In this document: piece after piece, positions 1 to 9,151 of the stretch
Layout of the letters: each line of letters opens with the position of its first letter
How positions within the stretch are numbered: position 1 is the stretch's first letter
NCBI GenBank assembly: GCA_029055625.1
Contig: JAIDCY010000148.1
Span: forward strand, 49,856 to 113,855
From: Ruminococcus sp.
GTDB taxonomy: Bacteria > Bacillota > Clostridia > Oscillospirales > Ruminococcaceae
DNA: 64,000 nucleotides
Direction of reading: 5' to 3'
Notes under the pieces: model-generated
What the model was told of the DNA's origin: nothing
Seen by the model: only the letters and a program-made list of their open reading frames with translations
Databases searched by the model: none
Made by a program: the position numbers and the translations under genes

Positions 1-1
1 G

Positions 2-1342
2 AATGTAGCACGTTTCAACTTCTCGCACGGAGATTACGAAACACATGAAAAACGTCTCAGAATGGTGGAGAAGTTACGTAAGGAACTTGATTTACCAGTA
101 GCAACACTTCTTGATACGAAAGGACCTGAAATACGTCTCGGAAAGTTTGTAGACGACAAACCGGTTGAGATATACGACGGCGATTTATACGTACTTACTA
201 CGGAAGACGTTCTGTGTGATAATAAGAGAGGTAGTATAAGTTTCAAGAAATTACCACGTGATGTAAGCATAGGTACACGCATACTCATTAATGATGGCGT
301 AATAGAACTTCTTGCGGAAAAGGTGACGAAAAATGAGATAATCTGCCGGGTAATACATGGTGGCACACTGTCGAATAATAAGGGAATAAACGTACCAGGT
401 GTTAAACTTTCGATGCCGTATCTGAGTGAGAGCGATATGAATGACCTTGAATTCGGAGCGAAAATGGGATTTGATTTCATAGCCGCAAGCTTTGTACGTA
501 CCGCCGCCGATATAAACTATTTAAGGAAATTCACGCATAGTCTGGGATGGTTTGATGTCCGGATAATCGCAAAGATAGAAAATACTGACGGTGTGGAGAA
601 TATTGACGAGATACTCGAAACCGCTGACGGTATAATGGTAGCACGTGGAGATATGGGCGTTGAGATACCGTTTGAACGTATACCGGCGATACAGAAAGAA
701 CTGATACACAAGGGATATAACGCCGGTAAACAGGTAATAACCGCCACGCAGATGCTTGAATCAATGATAACCAATCCACGTCCCACACGTGCGGAAATAA
801 CAGACGTTGCCAACGCTATTTATGACGGTACAAGTGCTATAATGCTATCCGGTGAAACCGCTGCCGGTGCGTATCCGGTAGAGGTAGTGAAGACAATGGC
901 GTTGATAGCGGAGACGACGGAAAACAATATAGATTATAAAGGTGAGTTCGCAATAAGACGTACGGAGCCTAACAGTAATATTGCGGAGGCTATCGCACAC
1001 GCTGTAGTTACTACCGCACACGATTTAAACGCAAGAGCCATTATTACCGTATCACTCGGCGGAGGTACTGCAAGACTTATTTCAAAATACAGACCGTCCT
1101 GTCCTATCATATGCTGTACTACCGGCGAAGTCGCACAGAGACAGATGAATATGAGCTGGGGCGTAATACCGCTGATAGTCGAGGAAAAAACGAGTACTGA
1201 CGAACTGTTTTCTACAGCAGTAGAAACAGCGGAATCTCACGGACTTGTACAGGACGGCGATATAGTAGCGATTACCGCCGGTGTGCCTATCGGTGTATCG
1301 GGTACTACAAATATGTTAAAAATCGCTAAAATAGGAAAATAA
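2..1342 (+). CDS. pyk: Pyruvate kinase, 5' truncated by window edge
   Basis: Frame is open to base 2 (NVARFNFSHGDYETHEKRLRMVEKLRKEL...); motifs DTKGPEIR, IAKIENTDGVENIDEI, MVARGDMGVEIP, TATQMLESM, GETAAGAYP. Confidence 0.97.
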   Translation, partial: NVARFNFSHGDYETHEKRLRMVEKLRKELDLPVATLLDTKGPEIRLGKFVDDKPVEIYDGDLYVLTTEDVLCDNKRGSISFKKLPRDVSIGTRILINDGVIELLAEKVTKNEIICRVIHGGTLSNNKGINVPGVKLSMPYLSESDMNDLEFGAKMGFDFIAASFVRTAADINYLRKFTHSLGWFDVRIIAKIENTDGVENIDEILETADGIMVARGDMGVEIPFERIPAIQKELIHKGYNAGKQVITATQMLESMITNPRPTRAEITDVANAIYDGTSAIMLSGETAAGAYPVEVVKTMALIAETTENNIDYKGEFAIRRTEPNSNIAEAIAHAVVTTAHDLNARAIITVSLGGGTARLISKYRPSCPIICCTTGEVAQRQMNMSWGVIPLIVEEKTSTDELFSTAVETAESHGLVQDGDIVAITAGVPIGVSGTTNMLKIAKIGK

Positions 1343-1343
1343 T

Positions 1344-1757
1344 ATGGAAACAGTCTTTTCATACAGTCTTAAAAATGAATGTTTTGATAATATATCAGAT
1401 ATAGAAGTTTATGATTCCGGAACGGTAAAATGTACTTATGAGGATTCAGAAACAACATATCAGATTTCCGACAGTGTGATTAAGGAAATTTACGGAATAA
1501 TAAACAGATTTCCCGAACTGATGCAGATGTACGATATTTTTGATATATTTTATCCGTATGCACTTGACGGATTCAGTAACAGGTTTATTTTCAGTAATGG
1601 TGAAAAGTCCAATATTATTATTGCAACTAATTTAGGATATTTTAAAGATAACGATTCAGTAGAAAACAAAACAGCGAATATTCTTATACAGGTATTTGAG
1701 GAAATAACCGGCTTGCTTGCGGAAAACGGCATAGACAGTAAATATCTTTCATTATGA
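1344..1757 (+). CDS. Hypothetical protein (137 aa)
   Basis: ORF starts 2 nt after the pyk stop and ends at a terminator. Confidence 0.6.
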   Translation: METVFSYSLKNECFDNISDIEVYDSGTVKCTYEDSETTYQISDSVIKEIYGIINRFPELMQMYDIFDIFYPYALDGFSNRFIFSNGEKSNIIIATNLGYFKDNDSVENKTANILIQVFEEITGLLAENGIDSKYLSL

Positions 1758-1760
1758 TAA

Positions 1761-1800
1761 AAAAACTCTCCCCGATAATGAGGAGAGTTTTATTTTTTTT
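1761..1800 (+). terminator. Intrinsic terminator, probably bidirectional
   Basis: aaaaaaCTCTCCcc gataat gaGGAGAGttttattttttt between convergent genes. Confidence 0.9.
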
Positions 1801-1821
1801 GCGTTTTGCCTGTGAGATTTT

Positions 1822-3039
1822 TTACAGACTGTTTACGGTGTACATATTATTACCGCCGTTACGCTTTACATTATGCATAACGTTATCCATTTTCAGGAGC
1901 AGGGAACTTACATTCAGGCAGTCGTTAGCGAGGTAGTGATATATACTTCCCGAAGCGGTACACTGTACCATTATTCCCTCTATGGTTACAGTTCCGTTGA
2001 TTGAAGCAAGTATTTTTTCCGCAGTACGTGGTATCTGACTATCCGGTATATCGTCATTGAAAATAAAACAGAACTCATTGCTTGTGATGTTGTAGATTTT
2101 AGCGTTTTCCCCGAACTCATCCGTAAGTCTTTCAGCTATTGCGGAAAGATATTCATCACCGAATTCGTAACCGTACATATCGTTTATCATACGGAAATTA
2201 TCAATATCGAATACCGCAATATTGAAATTGTCAGTTTCAAGACGTTCTGCTAAATCGTTTTCCAGTGCGTAACGGTTCGGCATATCGGTAAGTATATTTT
2301 TCATTGCTATGTCATACATCTTCTGCGTTGAGGTTTCCAGTTTACGTCCGGCGGCGGCAATCTGTCTTTCCTGCATTTCAATTTGCATCATACGGTGTTT
2401 TGTAGCCCTTGCGAGTGAGTGTACAATAAGTTCTGCCACTATCAGTACTATAAAAAGGAATATGAAACCCGTTCCGAAAAACATAAAATTCTGTTTCATA
2501 AGATTTTCCGCATCATTTTTACCGATTTCGAGGGTAGCCATAATCATTTCAACAGCGGCGGTCTGTGTGGGGTGAATTTCCTGTAAATAGATGTCTTTCA
2601 TCTGCTGGTCATCAAGATTTGCGAAAGAGTGTTCAAGGTTCAGGAGTTTGTTATCATACGATTCAACAAGCATTTTTGCGTGATTGTAACGTCTTGTTTC
2701 AAGTTCGGAGTGCTGGAGTTCTTCATACTCTTTCATTGCTTTACGTATTACGTCATAGGAATTATGTATGTTATTTACGCTTGACATAGGGCTTCCGATA
2801 CCGGAGACTATAATAAGTACCTCACGGTTTACATTTAACAGTTCTTCGCTTATAGTGGACATATGCTGTAAAGAGTTCATATTGCGGTCATAGACACGCC
2901 TGCCGTTAAGGAAAACTATTGAACTGTCAACGATATTGATAATCATTATTACAAGTATTACTATATACGCAACTGTAAAGTTTTTCTGCGTTTTCGAGCC
3001 GTTATATACGTTATTTCCGGTATTACTTTTTTTAGACAT
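1822..3039 (-). CDS. Membrane sensor with degenerate GGDEF domain
   Basis: Two TM segments flanking a helical extracellular region, then a GGDEF fold (DMPNRYALENDL, FDIDNFRMINDMYGYEFGDEYL) with the signature replaced by TSNEF. Confidence 0.8.
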   Translation of the reverse strand: MSKKSNTGNNVYNGSKTQKNFTVAYIVILVIMIINIVDSSIVFLNGRRVYDRNMNSLQHMSTISEELLNVNREVLIIVSGIGSPMSSVNNIHNSYDVIRKAMKEYEELQHSELETRRYNHAKMLVESYDNKLLNLEHSFANLDDQQMKDIYLQEIHPTQTAAVEMIMATLEIGKNDAENLMKQNFMFFGTGFIFLFIVLIVAELIVHSLARATKHRMMQIEMQERQIAAAGRKLETSTQKMYDIAMKNILTDMPNRYALENDLAERLETDNFNIAVFDIDNFRMINDMYGYEFGDEYLSAIAERLTDEFGENAKIYNITSNEFCFIFNDDIPDSQIPRTAEKILASINGTVTIEGIMVQCTASGSIYHYLANDCLNVSSLLLKMDNVMHNVKRNGGNNMYTVNSL

Positions 3040-3056
3040 TTTTTCTTTACCTCCTG

Positions 3057-4061
3057 TCAGTTCAGCATGGGGTTCATTATAAGTTTTACGTCGCTGTCGT
3101 GTATATTTTCCTTGGTAACGAGAGTTGCTCCGGTATCTATAGAATCGGCTATTGTCTGACCGTCAATGATGTCCTTTGCGTAACGCACACCAAGATAACC
3201 CATATTATACGGATTCTGTACTATAAAGCCGTCGAGTATGTCATCTTCCGTATATTCCTGTGCACTCTTATAACCGTCACCTTTACTGAAAGAGTCGAAA
3301 CCTACTATCTGTATGGTATCCGCTTTGCCGAGTTCTTCCACAGCCATACAAGCCCCGATAGTACCGCCCTGATTGGTAGCGAAAACCGCCTTTAAATCGG
3401 GATAATCGTTAATGAGTTTCAACGTCGCATCTTTTGACTGTTGTATATCACCGTCACCGTTTTCCGTTGCAACGACGTTAAGAACAGGTGCATCACTTTC
3501 TGAGTTGTACTCGTCGAGTTGTTTTATAAAACCGTTTTTGCGTTCGATAGCTGTTGCAGAAGTCGGGGCGTGTGTAATAATGCCTATATCGCCGTTATTA
3601 CCGATAAATTCGGATAATTTCCGTGCGGAAATAGCACCGCCGTAAGTATTGTTTGTGCTGATACACGATTCCCTTACGTCTTCCCTCATATCAGAATCTA
3701 TTATAATTACGCTGATGTTGTTGCTTTTAGCTTTTCTGAGAGCGTCGGCGAGTTCGTCGCTGTCCTGTACGGGAGCTATTACGATAACTTCCGCCTTGTT
3801 TGATATGGCGTTGTTGACATACTTTACCTGCTCTGTAACGTCTTCTTTTTCCGAGGCGTTGTAAGTTATCCTGATGCCCATTTCCTCTCCGGCATCTTCC
3901 GCCCCTTTTCTTGCGGATTGCCAGTATTCGTCACTGCTTTTGCATATTACCGCTATATGATGTTCCGTATTGTCTTTACCGCACCCACCTGTAAGGATAA
4001 GTGAAGCCGTCAGCGTACCGACAGCGATAAATTTTATCAGTTTATTTTTATTTTTTTTCAT
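3057..4061 (-). CDS. Sugar-binding (RbsB-like, Peripla_BP_4) lipoprotein
   Basis: Lipobox LTGGC; IAVICKSSDEYWQSARKGAEDAGEEMG, VIIIDSDM, VFATNQGGTIGACMAVEELG, IVGFDSF. Confidence 0.88.
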   Translation of the reverse strand: MKKNKNKLIKFIAVGTLTASLILTGGCGKDNTEHHIAVICKSSDEYWQSARKGAEDAGEEMGIRITYNASEKEDVTEQVKYVNNAISNKAEVIVIAPVQDSDELADALRKAKSNNISVIIIDSDMREDVRESCISTNNTYGGAISARKLSEFIGNNGDIGIITHAPTSATAIERKNGFIKQLDEYNSESDAPVLNVVATENGDGDIQQSKDATLKLINDYPDLKAVFATNQGGTIGACMAVEELGKADTIQIVGFDSFSKGDGYKSAQEYTEDDILDGFIVQNPYNMGYLGVRYAKDIIDGQTIADSIDTGATLVTKENIHDSDVKLIMNPMLN

Positions 4062-4257
4062 TTCCGTTAAAAACCTCCTTATAAAGTATCCTGACGTTAT
4101 TTATCAGTAATAATTATAGCATATGCAGTGCCGGATTTCAAGATAATTTTCAATAATTTATTTTAAAAAAATCTGTTTTTTTTGTGTTATGCATATACTA
4201 AACGGCTTATTTTTGTGACAAATATAAAAATTTGGTTAAAATCTTTGTTAAGACTTG

Positions 4258-4287
4258 ACTTTTTTGCGGATACGTGTTATACTTCAA
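4258..4287 (+). promoter_or_regulatory. Predicted sigma-A promoter for the LRR-kinase-VWA-PP2C cluster
   Basis: TTGACT - 17 nt - TATACT. Confidence 0.6.
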
Positions 4288-4436
4288 TAATGGGTGATAT
4301 TATATTCACTCTTATATGCAGAATTTTTAATTATATACAGATTCTGTAATAAGCCGGTGACTTACGGCGAAATGCTTTGATTATTATACTATACTGCAAA
4401 AAAAGATTATCCATAAATACATCAGGAGGATTTATT

Positions 4437-5525
4437 ATGTTTTGTGAAAGATGTAGAAATGAAGTCAGCCCTTATGCCGAAGTATGTTTAAAATGTGGAA
4501 CGCCGGTATCAAGAAATGTCGCCGGTTTTGAAAATACTGCTGATATAAAAAGAGCGTTGAAGTCAATGATTACCGAACACGGGCAGGATATAATAAAGGA
4601 TTCTAATAAGTTTGTATCATTACTGCGTGACTATATACCGGAATATGAAAAAGAATGCCGATTATTGCGGAATATGTTGCAGACGGGAATACTTGCCAAT
4701 ATGTTACGTGAGAGTGAACAGCAGGCGATATCGATTATGAAAGCAAGGGAATATATGACATCTGAAATGTTCCTTTCGGAAAATGCAACGGAATTTGTAA
4801 TAGTATGTTTCACGTATATGCTCGGCTGGGAGTATAAACCTAAACTTATTGAAAAACCTAAAAATTCTATGGGACAGTCCGGAAATATGGGTACAATGGG
4901 AGCAGGCGGAATGAACGCTCAGCAACCTAAACCTGTAAGAAAACCCGCACCTATGTTTGAAAAGGTATTCACAAAAGGTGACGCTGGCAAATACAGACTG
5001 AAAGGTACGGTAAGAATACCGGAGGGTTATAACAAACTGGATAGTTTCGCTTTCGACGGTTTCGGCTTCATGAAGAGTATTGAACTTCCTTCTACACTTA
5101 TAACTATAGGTGAATACGCATTTTCAGAATGTAAGAGGCTTAAAAGTGTTGATATACCGGCATCTGTACAGGTCATAAAACTGGGAGCGTTTCAGTCATG
5201 CGGAAAACTTACGGTAGTAAGACTGCCGGACGGTATGTTTGAGATAGAAGACAATACATTTTCTTTCTGTGGCAATCTTGAAATAATAGACGTTCCCGAA
5301 AGTGTAAGCAGTATAGGAAAAGAAGCGTTTTCCGGGTGCGAGAAGTTAAGGAAGCTGTTTCTTTCGGAAAACATAAAGTTTATAGATGACGGAGCTTTTG
5401 CAAACTGCAGGTCACTTGTAATAAAGTGTTATGAAAATTCATACGTACACCGTTACTGTATGGCAAATCATATGAAAGTGGAAACGGTTGCGAAAGGTAC
5501 GCCGTTCAGTAAAATAAATACGTAG
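4437..5525 (+). CDS. Zinc-ribbon + BspA-type leucine-rich-repeat protein
   Basis: N-terminal CERCRNEVSPYAEVCLKCG; LRR_5 repeats (FDGFGFMKSIELPSTLITIGEYAFSECKRLKSVDIPASVQVIKLGAFQSC). ATG at 4437 chosen over 4377 because of upstream aggagg. Confidence 0.85.
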   Translation: MFCERCRNEVSPYAEVCLKCGTPVSRNVAGFENTADIKRALKSMITEHGQDIIKDSNKFVSLLRDYIPEYEKECRLLRNMLQTGILANMLRESEQQAISIMKAREYMTSEMFLSENATEFVIVCFTYMLGWEYKPKLIEKPKNSMGQSGNMGTMGAGGMNAQQPKPVRKPAPMFEKVFTKGDAGKYRLKGTVRIPEGYNKLDSFAFDGFGFMKSIELPSTLITIGEYAFSECKRLKSVDIPASVQVIKLGAFQSCGKLTVVRLPDGMFEIEDNTFSFCGNLEIIDVPESVSSIGKEAFSGCEKLRKLFLSENIKFIDDGAFANCRSLVIKCYENSYVHRYCMANHMKVETVAKGTPFSKINT

Positions 5526-5555
5526 AAAAATAAATCAGGAAAGGAATGAAAATAA

Positions 5556-6899
5556 TTGATAGAATTAAAAATCGGCGAACAGGTTGAAATGGAGTACGGC
5601 GGTTATGCAACTGTCAAAAAGATTCTCGGCAGTGGCGGACAAGGTATAGTATATCTTGTGGACTTCAACGGTATCGACTATGCGTTGAAGTGGTATGACA
5701 TCGACAAGATAAAGAACGCCAGAGCATTCAGAAAGAATATCGAGAACAACATAAAAGACGGTGCACCAAGTGACAAGTTTTTATGGCCAAAGTATCTCAC
5801 GAGGGAAAACGGTACGGGTAACTTCGGATACATAATGGATTTACGCCCACAGGGTTATGATTCGTTTGTGGATATTCTGAATACATACCGTCTTGACATC
5901 GACGAACTGACAGGACGTGCTAATAAAGTATCGGTACAGTTTGCGAGTCTTTCGGCAATGGTTACGGCGGTAATAAACATAGTAAACGCATTCCGGCAGT
6001 TGCACAGAGCAGGTAAAAGCTATCAGGACTTAAACGACGGCGGATTCTTCATAAACGTAAATACCGGTGATATACTCGTATGCGACTGTGATAATATCGC
6101 TCCGGACGGAAGCAACTTCGGTATCGGCGGAAAACCCGGATACATGGCACCGGAAGTAGTAAGAGGTATCGCAAAGCCTAACGTTCAGACAGACAAATAT
6201 TCCCTTGCGGTAGTACTTTTCAAGTTGCTTTTCCGTGGAGACCCTATGGAAGGGGAAAAGGTTGTAAAAGATGTATGCCTTACGGAAACATCTGAATTAA
6301 AACATTACGGACAGCAGGCGGTGTTTGTTTATGACCCCGACGATACTTCAAACCGTCCCGTGCGTGGCATACACGATAACGTAATAAAGTTCTGGCGGAT
6401 ATATCCGGCATACGTGAGAGATGCGTTTATACGTTCGTTCACAACCGGTATCAGAGAACCTAACAAACGTATTATAGAAAACGAATGGCAGAAATTATTT
6501 ATAAGACTGCGTTCAGAGATACTGATTTGTACGTGTGGCAGGGCAAATTTCACGTCAATGTTTGAAAAGATAGGAGATACAATTTTCAGATGCCCGAAAT
6601 GTGGTTCAGAGTATGTAAGCCTTGCGTTCAGTAGCAGGGATTACAGAATACCATTATATGTAGGCAGTAAGTTTTATGAGTGCGAGATAAACCCACGTTC
6701 AGACGATTTTCAGACGGTAGCCGGTGAACTGGTAGAGAATAAGTTAAAGCCGGGTATGTTAGGAATAAAGAACAGTTCCGGCAGAACGTGGCGTGTAAAG
6801 ATGCCCGACGGTATTTTTTACGACATCGCACCCGGAAAAGGTTTCCCGTTATGGAAAGGTCTGAAAATTGATTTCGGTGATGTAAATGCACATATATAA
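5556..6899 (+). CDS. Protein-kinase-like protein with C-terminal zinc ribbon (TerY-P-type)
   Basis: Gly loop LGSGGQGIVYLV, ALKWY, YQDLNDGGFFIN, CDCDN, APEVVRG; C-terminal CTCG...CPKCGSEY. TTG start. Confidence 0.85.
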   Translation: MIELKIGEQVEMEYGGYATVKKILGSGGQGIVYLVDFNGIDYALKWYDIDKIKNARAFRKNIENNIKDGAPSDKFLWPKYLTRENGTGNFGYIMDLRPQGYDSFVDILNTYRLDIDELTGRANKVSVQFASLSAMVTAVINIVNAFRQLHRAGKSYQDLNDGGFFINVNTGDILVCDCDNIAPDGSNFGIGGKPGYMAPEVVRGIAKPNVQTDKYSLAVVLFKLLFRGDPMEGEKVVKDVCLTETSELKHYGQQAVFVYDPDDTSNRPVRGIHDNVIKFWRIYPAYVRDAFIRSFTTGIREPNKRIIENEWQKLFIRLRSEILICTCGRANFTSMFEKIGDTIFRCPKCGSEYVSLAFSSRDYRIPLYVGSKFYECEINPRSDDFQTVAGELVENKLKPGMLGIKNSSGRTWRVKMPDGIFYDIAPGKGFPLWKGLKIDFGDVNAHI

Positions 6900-6954
6900 A
6901 ACAGGAAATTTTAACAGGTGGTTCACAATGGAGAGGAAAGGGAGTATTTAATTT

Positions 6955-7740
6955 ATGAATGAAAATTTTGATAATATGCTTGATTTTGATGACGACGACC
7001 CGTTAAGTGCAACGAGTGTATCTAAAAAAAGCCTTGTGATATTTTTTCTTATAGATACGTCCGGAAGCATGAAGGGTACAAAAATGGGTGAATTGAATAC
7101 CGTTATGGAAGAGCTGATACCGGAGATACGCAGAGTGGGTGAAGCGGATACGGATGTAAAAATAGCCGTGCTTACGTTCTCAAACAGTGTAATGTGGATG
7201 TATTCCGAACCGGTTTCAATAGAAGATTTTGAATGGACACGTTTAAGAGCCGACGGCGTAACGAGTATGGGTGAGGCATTCAAGGAATTATCAATCAGAA
7301 TGTCAAGAAATAGTTTTCTCAGTTCACCGTCACTGTCATTTGCTCCGGTAATGTTCCTCATGACTGACGGCTACCCCTCCGACGACTACAAGGCAGGTCT
7401 TGAAGCGTTGCAGAAGAACAGCTGGTATAAGTTCGGACTTAAAGCGGCGTTAGGAATCGGCAAAGAAGCCAATGACGATATGCTGGCGGAATTCACCGGC
7501 ACGAAAGACACGGTGGTGCACGCATACTCCGGCGGACAGCTTGCACAGATGATAAAAGTTGTTGCGGTTACGTCTTCACAGATAGGAAGTAAGAGTATGA
7601 CCCTCGCCGACGATACAAGCCACGAACTCAGTGCACAGGACGTTTACGCAGCTAAACAGAAGATGCTGGGACAACAGATACAAGACCTTGTAAAATCGCA
7701 GGATTATCCGGATTCCGTACCTTTCGACTCAGGCTGGTAA
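6955..7740 (+). CDS. VWA domain protein (TerY-like)
   Basis: MIDAS FLIDTSGSMKGTKMGELN; VAVLTFSN-like IAVLTFSNSV, LMTDGYPSDDY. Confidence 0.9.
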   Translation: MNENFDNMLDFDDDDPLSATSVSKKSLVIFFLIDTSGSMKGTKMGELNTVMEELIPEIRRVGEADTDVKIAVLTFSNSVMWMYSEPVSIEDFEWTRLRADGVTSMGEAFKELSIRMSRNSFLSSPSLSFAPVMFLMTDGYPSDDYKAGLEALQKNSWYKFGLKAALGIGKEANDDMLAEFTGTKDTVVHAYSGGQLAQMIKVVAVTSSQIGSKSMTLADDTSHELSAQDVYAAKQKMLGQQIQDLVKSQDYPDSVPFDSGW

Positions 7741-7772
7741 TAAGTCTGCTGACCAAAAGGAGTTGCTTATAA

Positions 7773-8753
7773 ATGTTTAATGGTTTTTCGCATACCGTCA
7801 TAGGAGCAAGCCACATTACAAGCGGTACTGTCTGTCAGGATTCGTCAGTATTCAGGATATATGAAAATTACAGTATCGCTATAGTTGCAGACGGTCACGG
7901 AAGTAAGAAGCATTTCCGGAGTGATAAAGGCTCAGAAATGGCGGTAAAGGCGGCACTTGATGCGGTCAGTGCATTTTATAAGAATCCGGAAGCGTTCGAG
8001 GAAAGTTTTATGAATGACCCTGACGGAGTAATAAAGAAAATAGAGAAGAATATAATATCACGGTGGAACAGACTTGTAATACATCATTATATACGAAACC
8101 CCTATACTGATAAAGAAAGGTCAAAATTCACTGAAAAGGAGTTCCGGCGTATAAAAGTAGAAACGGTATACGGTACAACGTTGATAGTGGCGGTAATGGG
8201 CAGAAAGTTTACATTCGGTACGCAGATAGGCGACGGAAGTCTTGTAATAATATGTGAAGATGCATTTGCTGAAATGCCGATTGCATACGAGGAGAGCGCA
8301 CCGGCAAATATAACAGCTTCAATGTGTAACAGTCAGGCAATAAATCATTTTCACAGTTTTTACGCAATAGAGGATAAGCCTATAGCTGTATTTGTTTCAA
8401 CGGACGGTTTATATACATCATTCAGGAGTGATGAGGATTTTCTTGACTATCACAGTATACTTGCGAATCAGCTTGTAAAAATAGACGCATTCAGTCCGTC
8501 GATACGGAAAAACCTGTCTAAGAGGGCACAGAGCGGTACACAGGACGATACATCATTAGCGTGTGTGTTCGACTGCGAGATGTTGGCGGAGAAACTCGAA
8601 GACCTCACGGAGCAGGTAGAAGTAAACAAGATACACGCATCAATACGTAAGGCGGAGCATAAAGCACGTATGGAGAAACAAAGGCTTAAAAATTCCATGA
8701 ATATCTCACATTATGAGACAGAAGAAAATCTGTTCCGACAGGACAGTGAATAA
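7773..8753 (+). CDS. PP2C-family serine/threonine phosphatase
   Basis: IVADGHGSKKH, IGDGSLVII, STDGLYTSF, QDDTSLACVF. Confidence 0.9.
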   Translation: MFNGFSHTVIGASHITSGTVCQDSSVFRIYENYSIAIVADGHGSKKHFRSDKGSEMAVKAALDAVSAFYKNPEAFEESFMNDPDGVIKKIEKNIISRWNRLVIHHYIRNPYTDKERSKFTEKEFRRIKVETVYGTTLIVAVMGRKFTFGTQIGDGSLVIICEDAFAEMPIAYEESAPANITASMCNSQAINHFHSFYAIEDKPIAVFVSTDGLYTSFRSDEDFLDYHSILANQLVKIDAFSPSIRKNLSKRAQSGTQDDTSLACVFDCEMLAEKLEDLTEQVEVNKIHASIRKAEHKARMEKQRLKNSMNISHYETEENLFRQDSE

Positions 8754-8756
8754 ATA

Positions 8757-8843
8757 ATGGAAAACAAATCGAATAAGAAGAATATACCGGTTCTGATAGT
8801 TTGTGTGATACTGTTTATAATGGTATTCATACTGCAGAAATAG
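8757..8843 (+). CDS. Small single-span membrane peptide, 28 aa (not in supplied ORF track)
   Basis: MENKSNKKNIPVLIVCVILFIMVFILQK*, begins 3 nt after the PP2C stop; basic N-terminus then one hydrophobic helix. Confidence 0.5.
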   Translation: MENKSNKKNIPVLIVCVILFIMVFILQK

Positions 8844-8975
8844 TATCAAATATCCGGCTTACAGGCTTTACAGGTATACTCTCAAAGTTTCACGTAATGA
8901 TTTCTGTTATACTCATACTGACAAGCAGAAACGACAGAATGCATGATGAACTTATAGATAATATAAATATTAAGG

Positions 8976-9010
8976 TTTCACGTTTCCGGTAAGGAGGCGT
9001 GAAATTTTTT
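8976..9010 (+). terminator. Predicted terminator
   Basis: TTTCACGtttccggtaaggaggCGTGAAAtttttt. Confidence 0.7.
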
Positions 9011-9033
9011 ATGATATAAATATCAGATTATAG

Positions 9034-9062
9034 TTGACAAATCTTTTATAATGCAGTATAAT
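9034..9062 (+). promoter_or_regulatory. Predicted sigma-A promoter for deaminase-like gene
   Basis: TTGACA - 17 nt - TATAAT. Confidence 0.65.
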
Positions 9063-9151
9063 TATATACGGATAATACAGCAGAAAAAATTCTGTTGAAA
9101 ACAGGAGTTAAAAAAATTTCCCTAATACTTATGAAAGGATATTGATTTCAG

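Noticed and set aside
1754-1936. 60-aa plus-strand ORF
   Set aside because: Runs through an intrinsic terminator into the antisense of the GGDEF gene
1822-3039. FGDEY in the membrane sensor read as the GGDEF signature
   Set aside because: FGDEY aligns with the upstream helix (YGHxxGDELL in active enzymes); the true signature position reads TSNEF
8801-8992. 63-aa plus-strand ORF
   Set aside because: Overlaps the better 28-aa membrane peptide in another frame and lacks an SD; composition not protein-like
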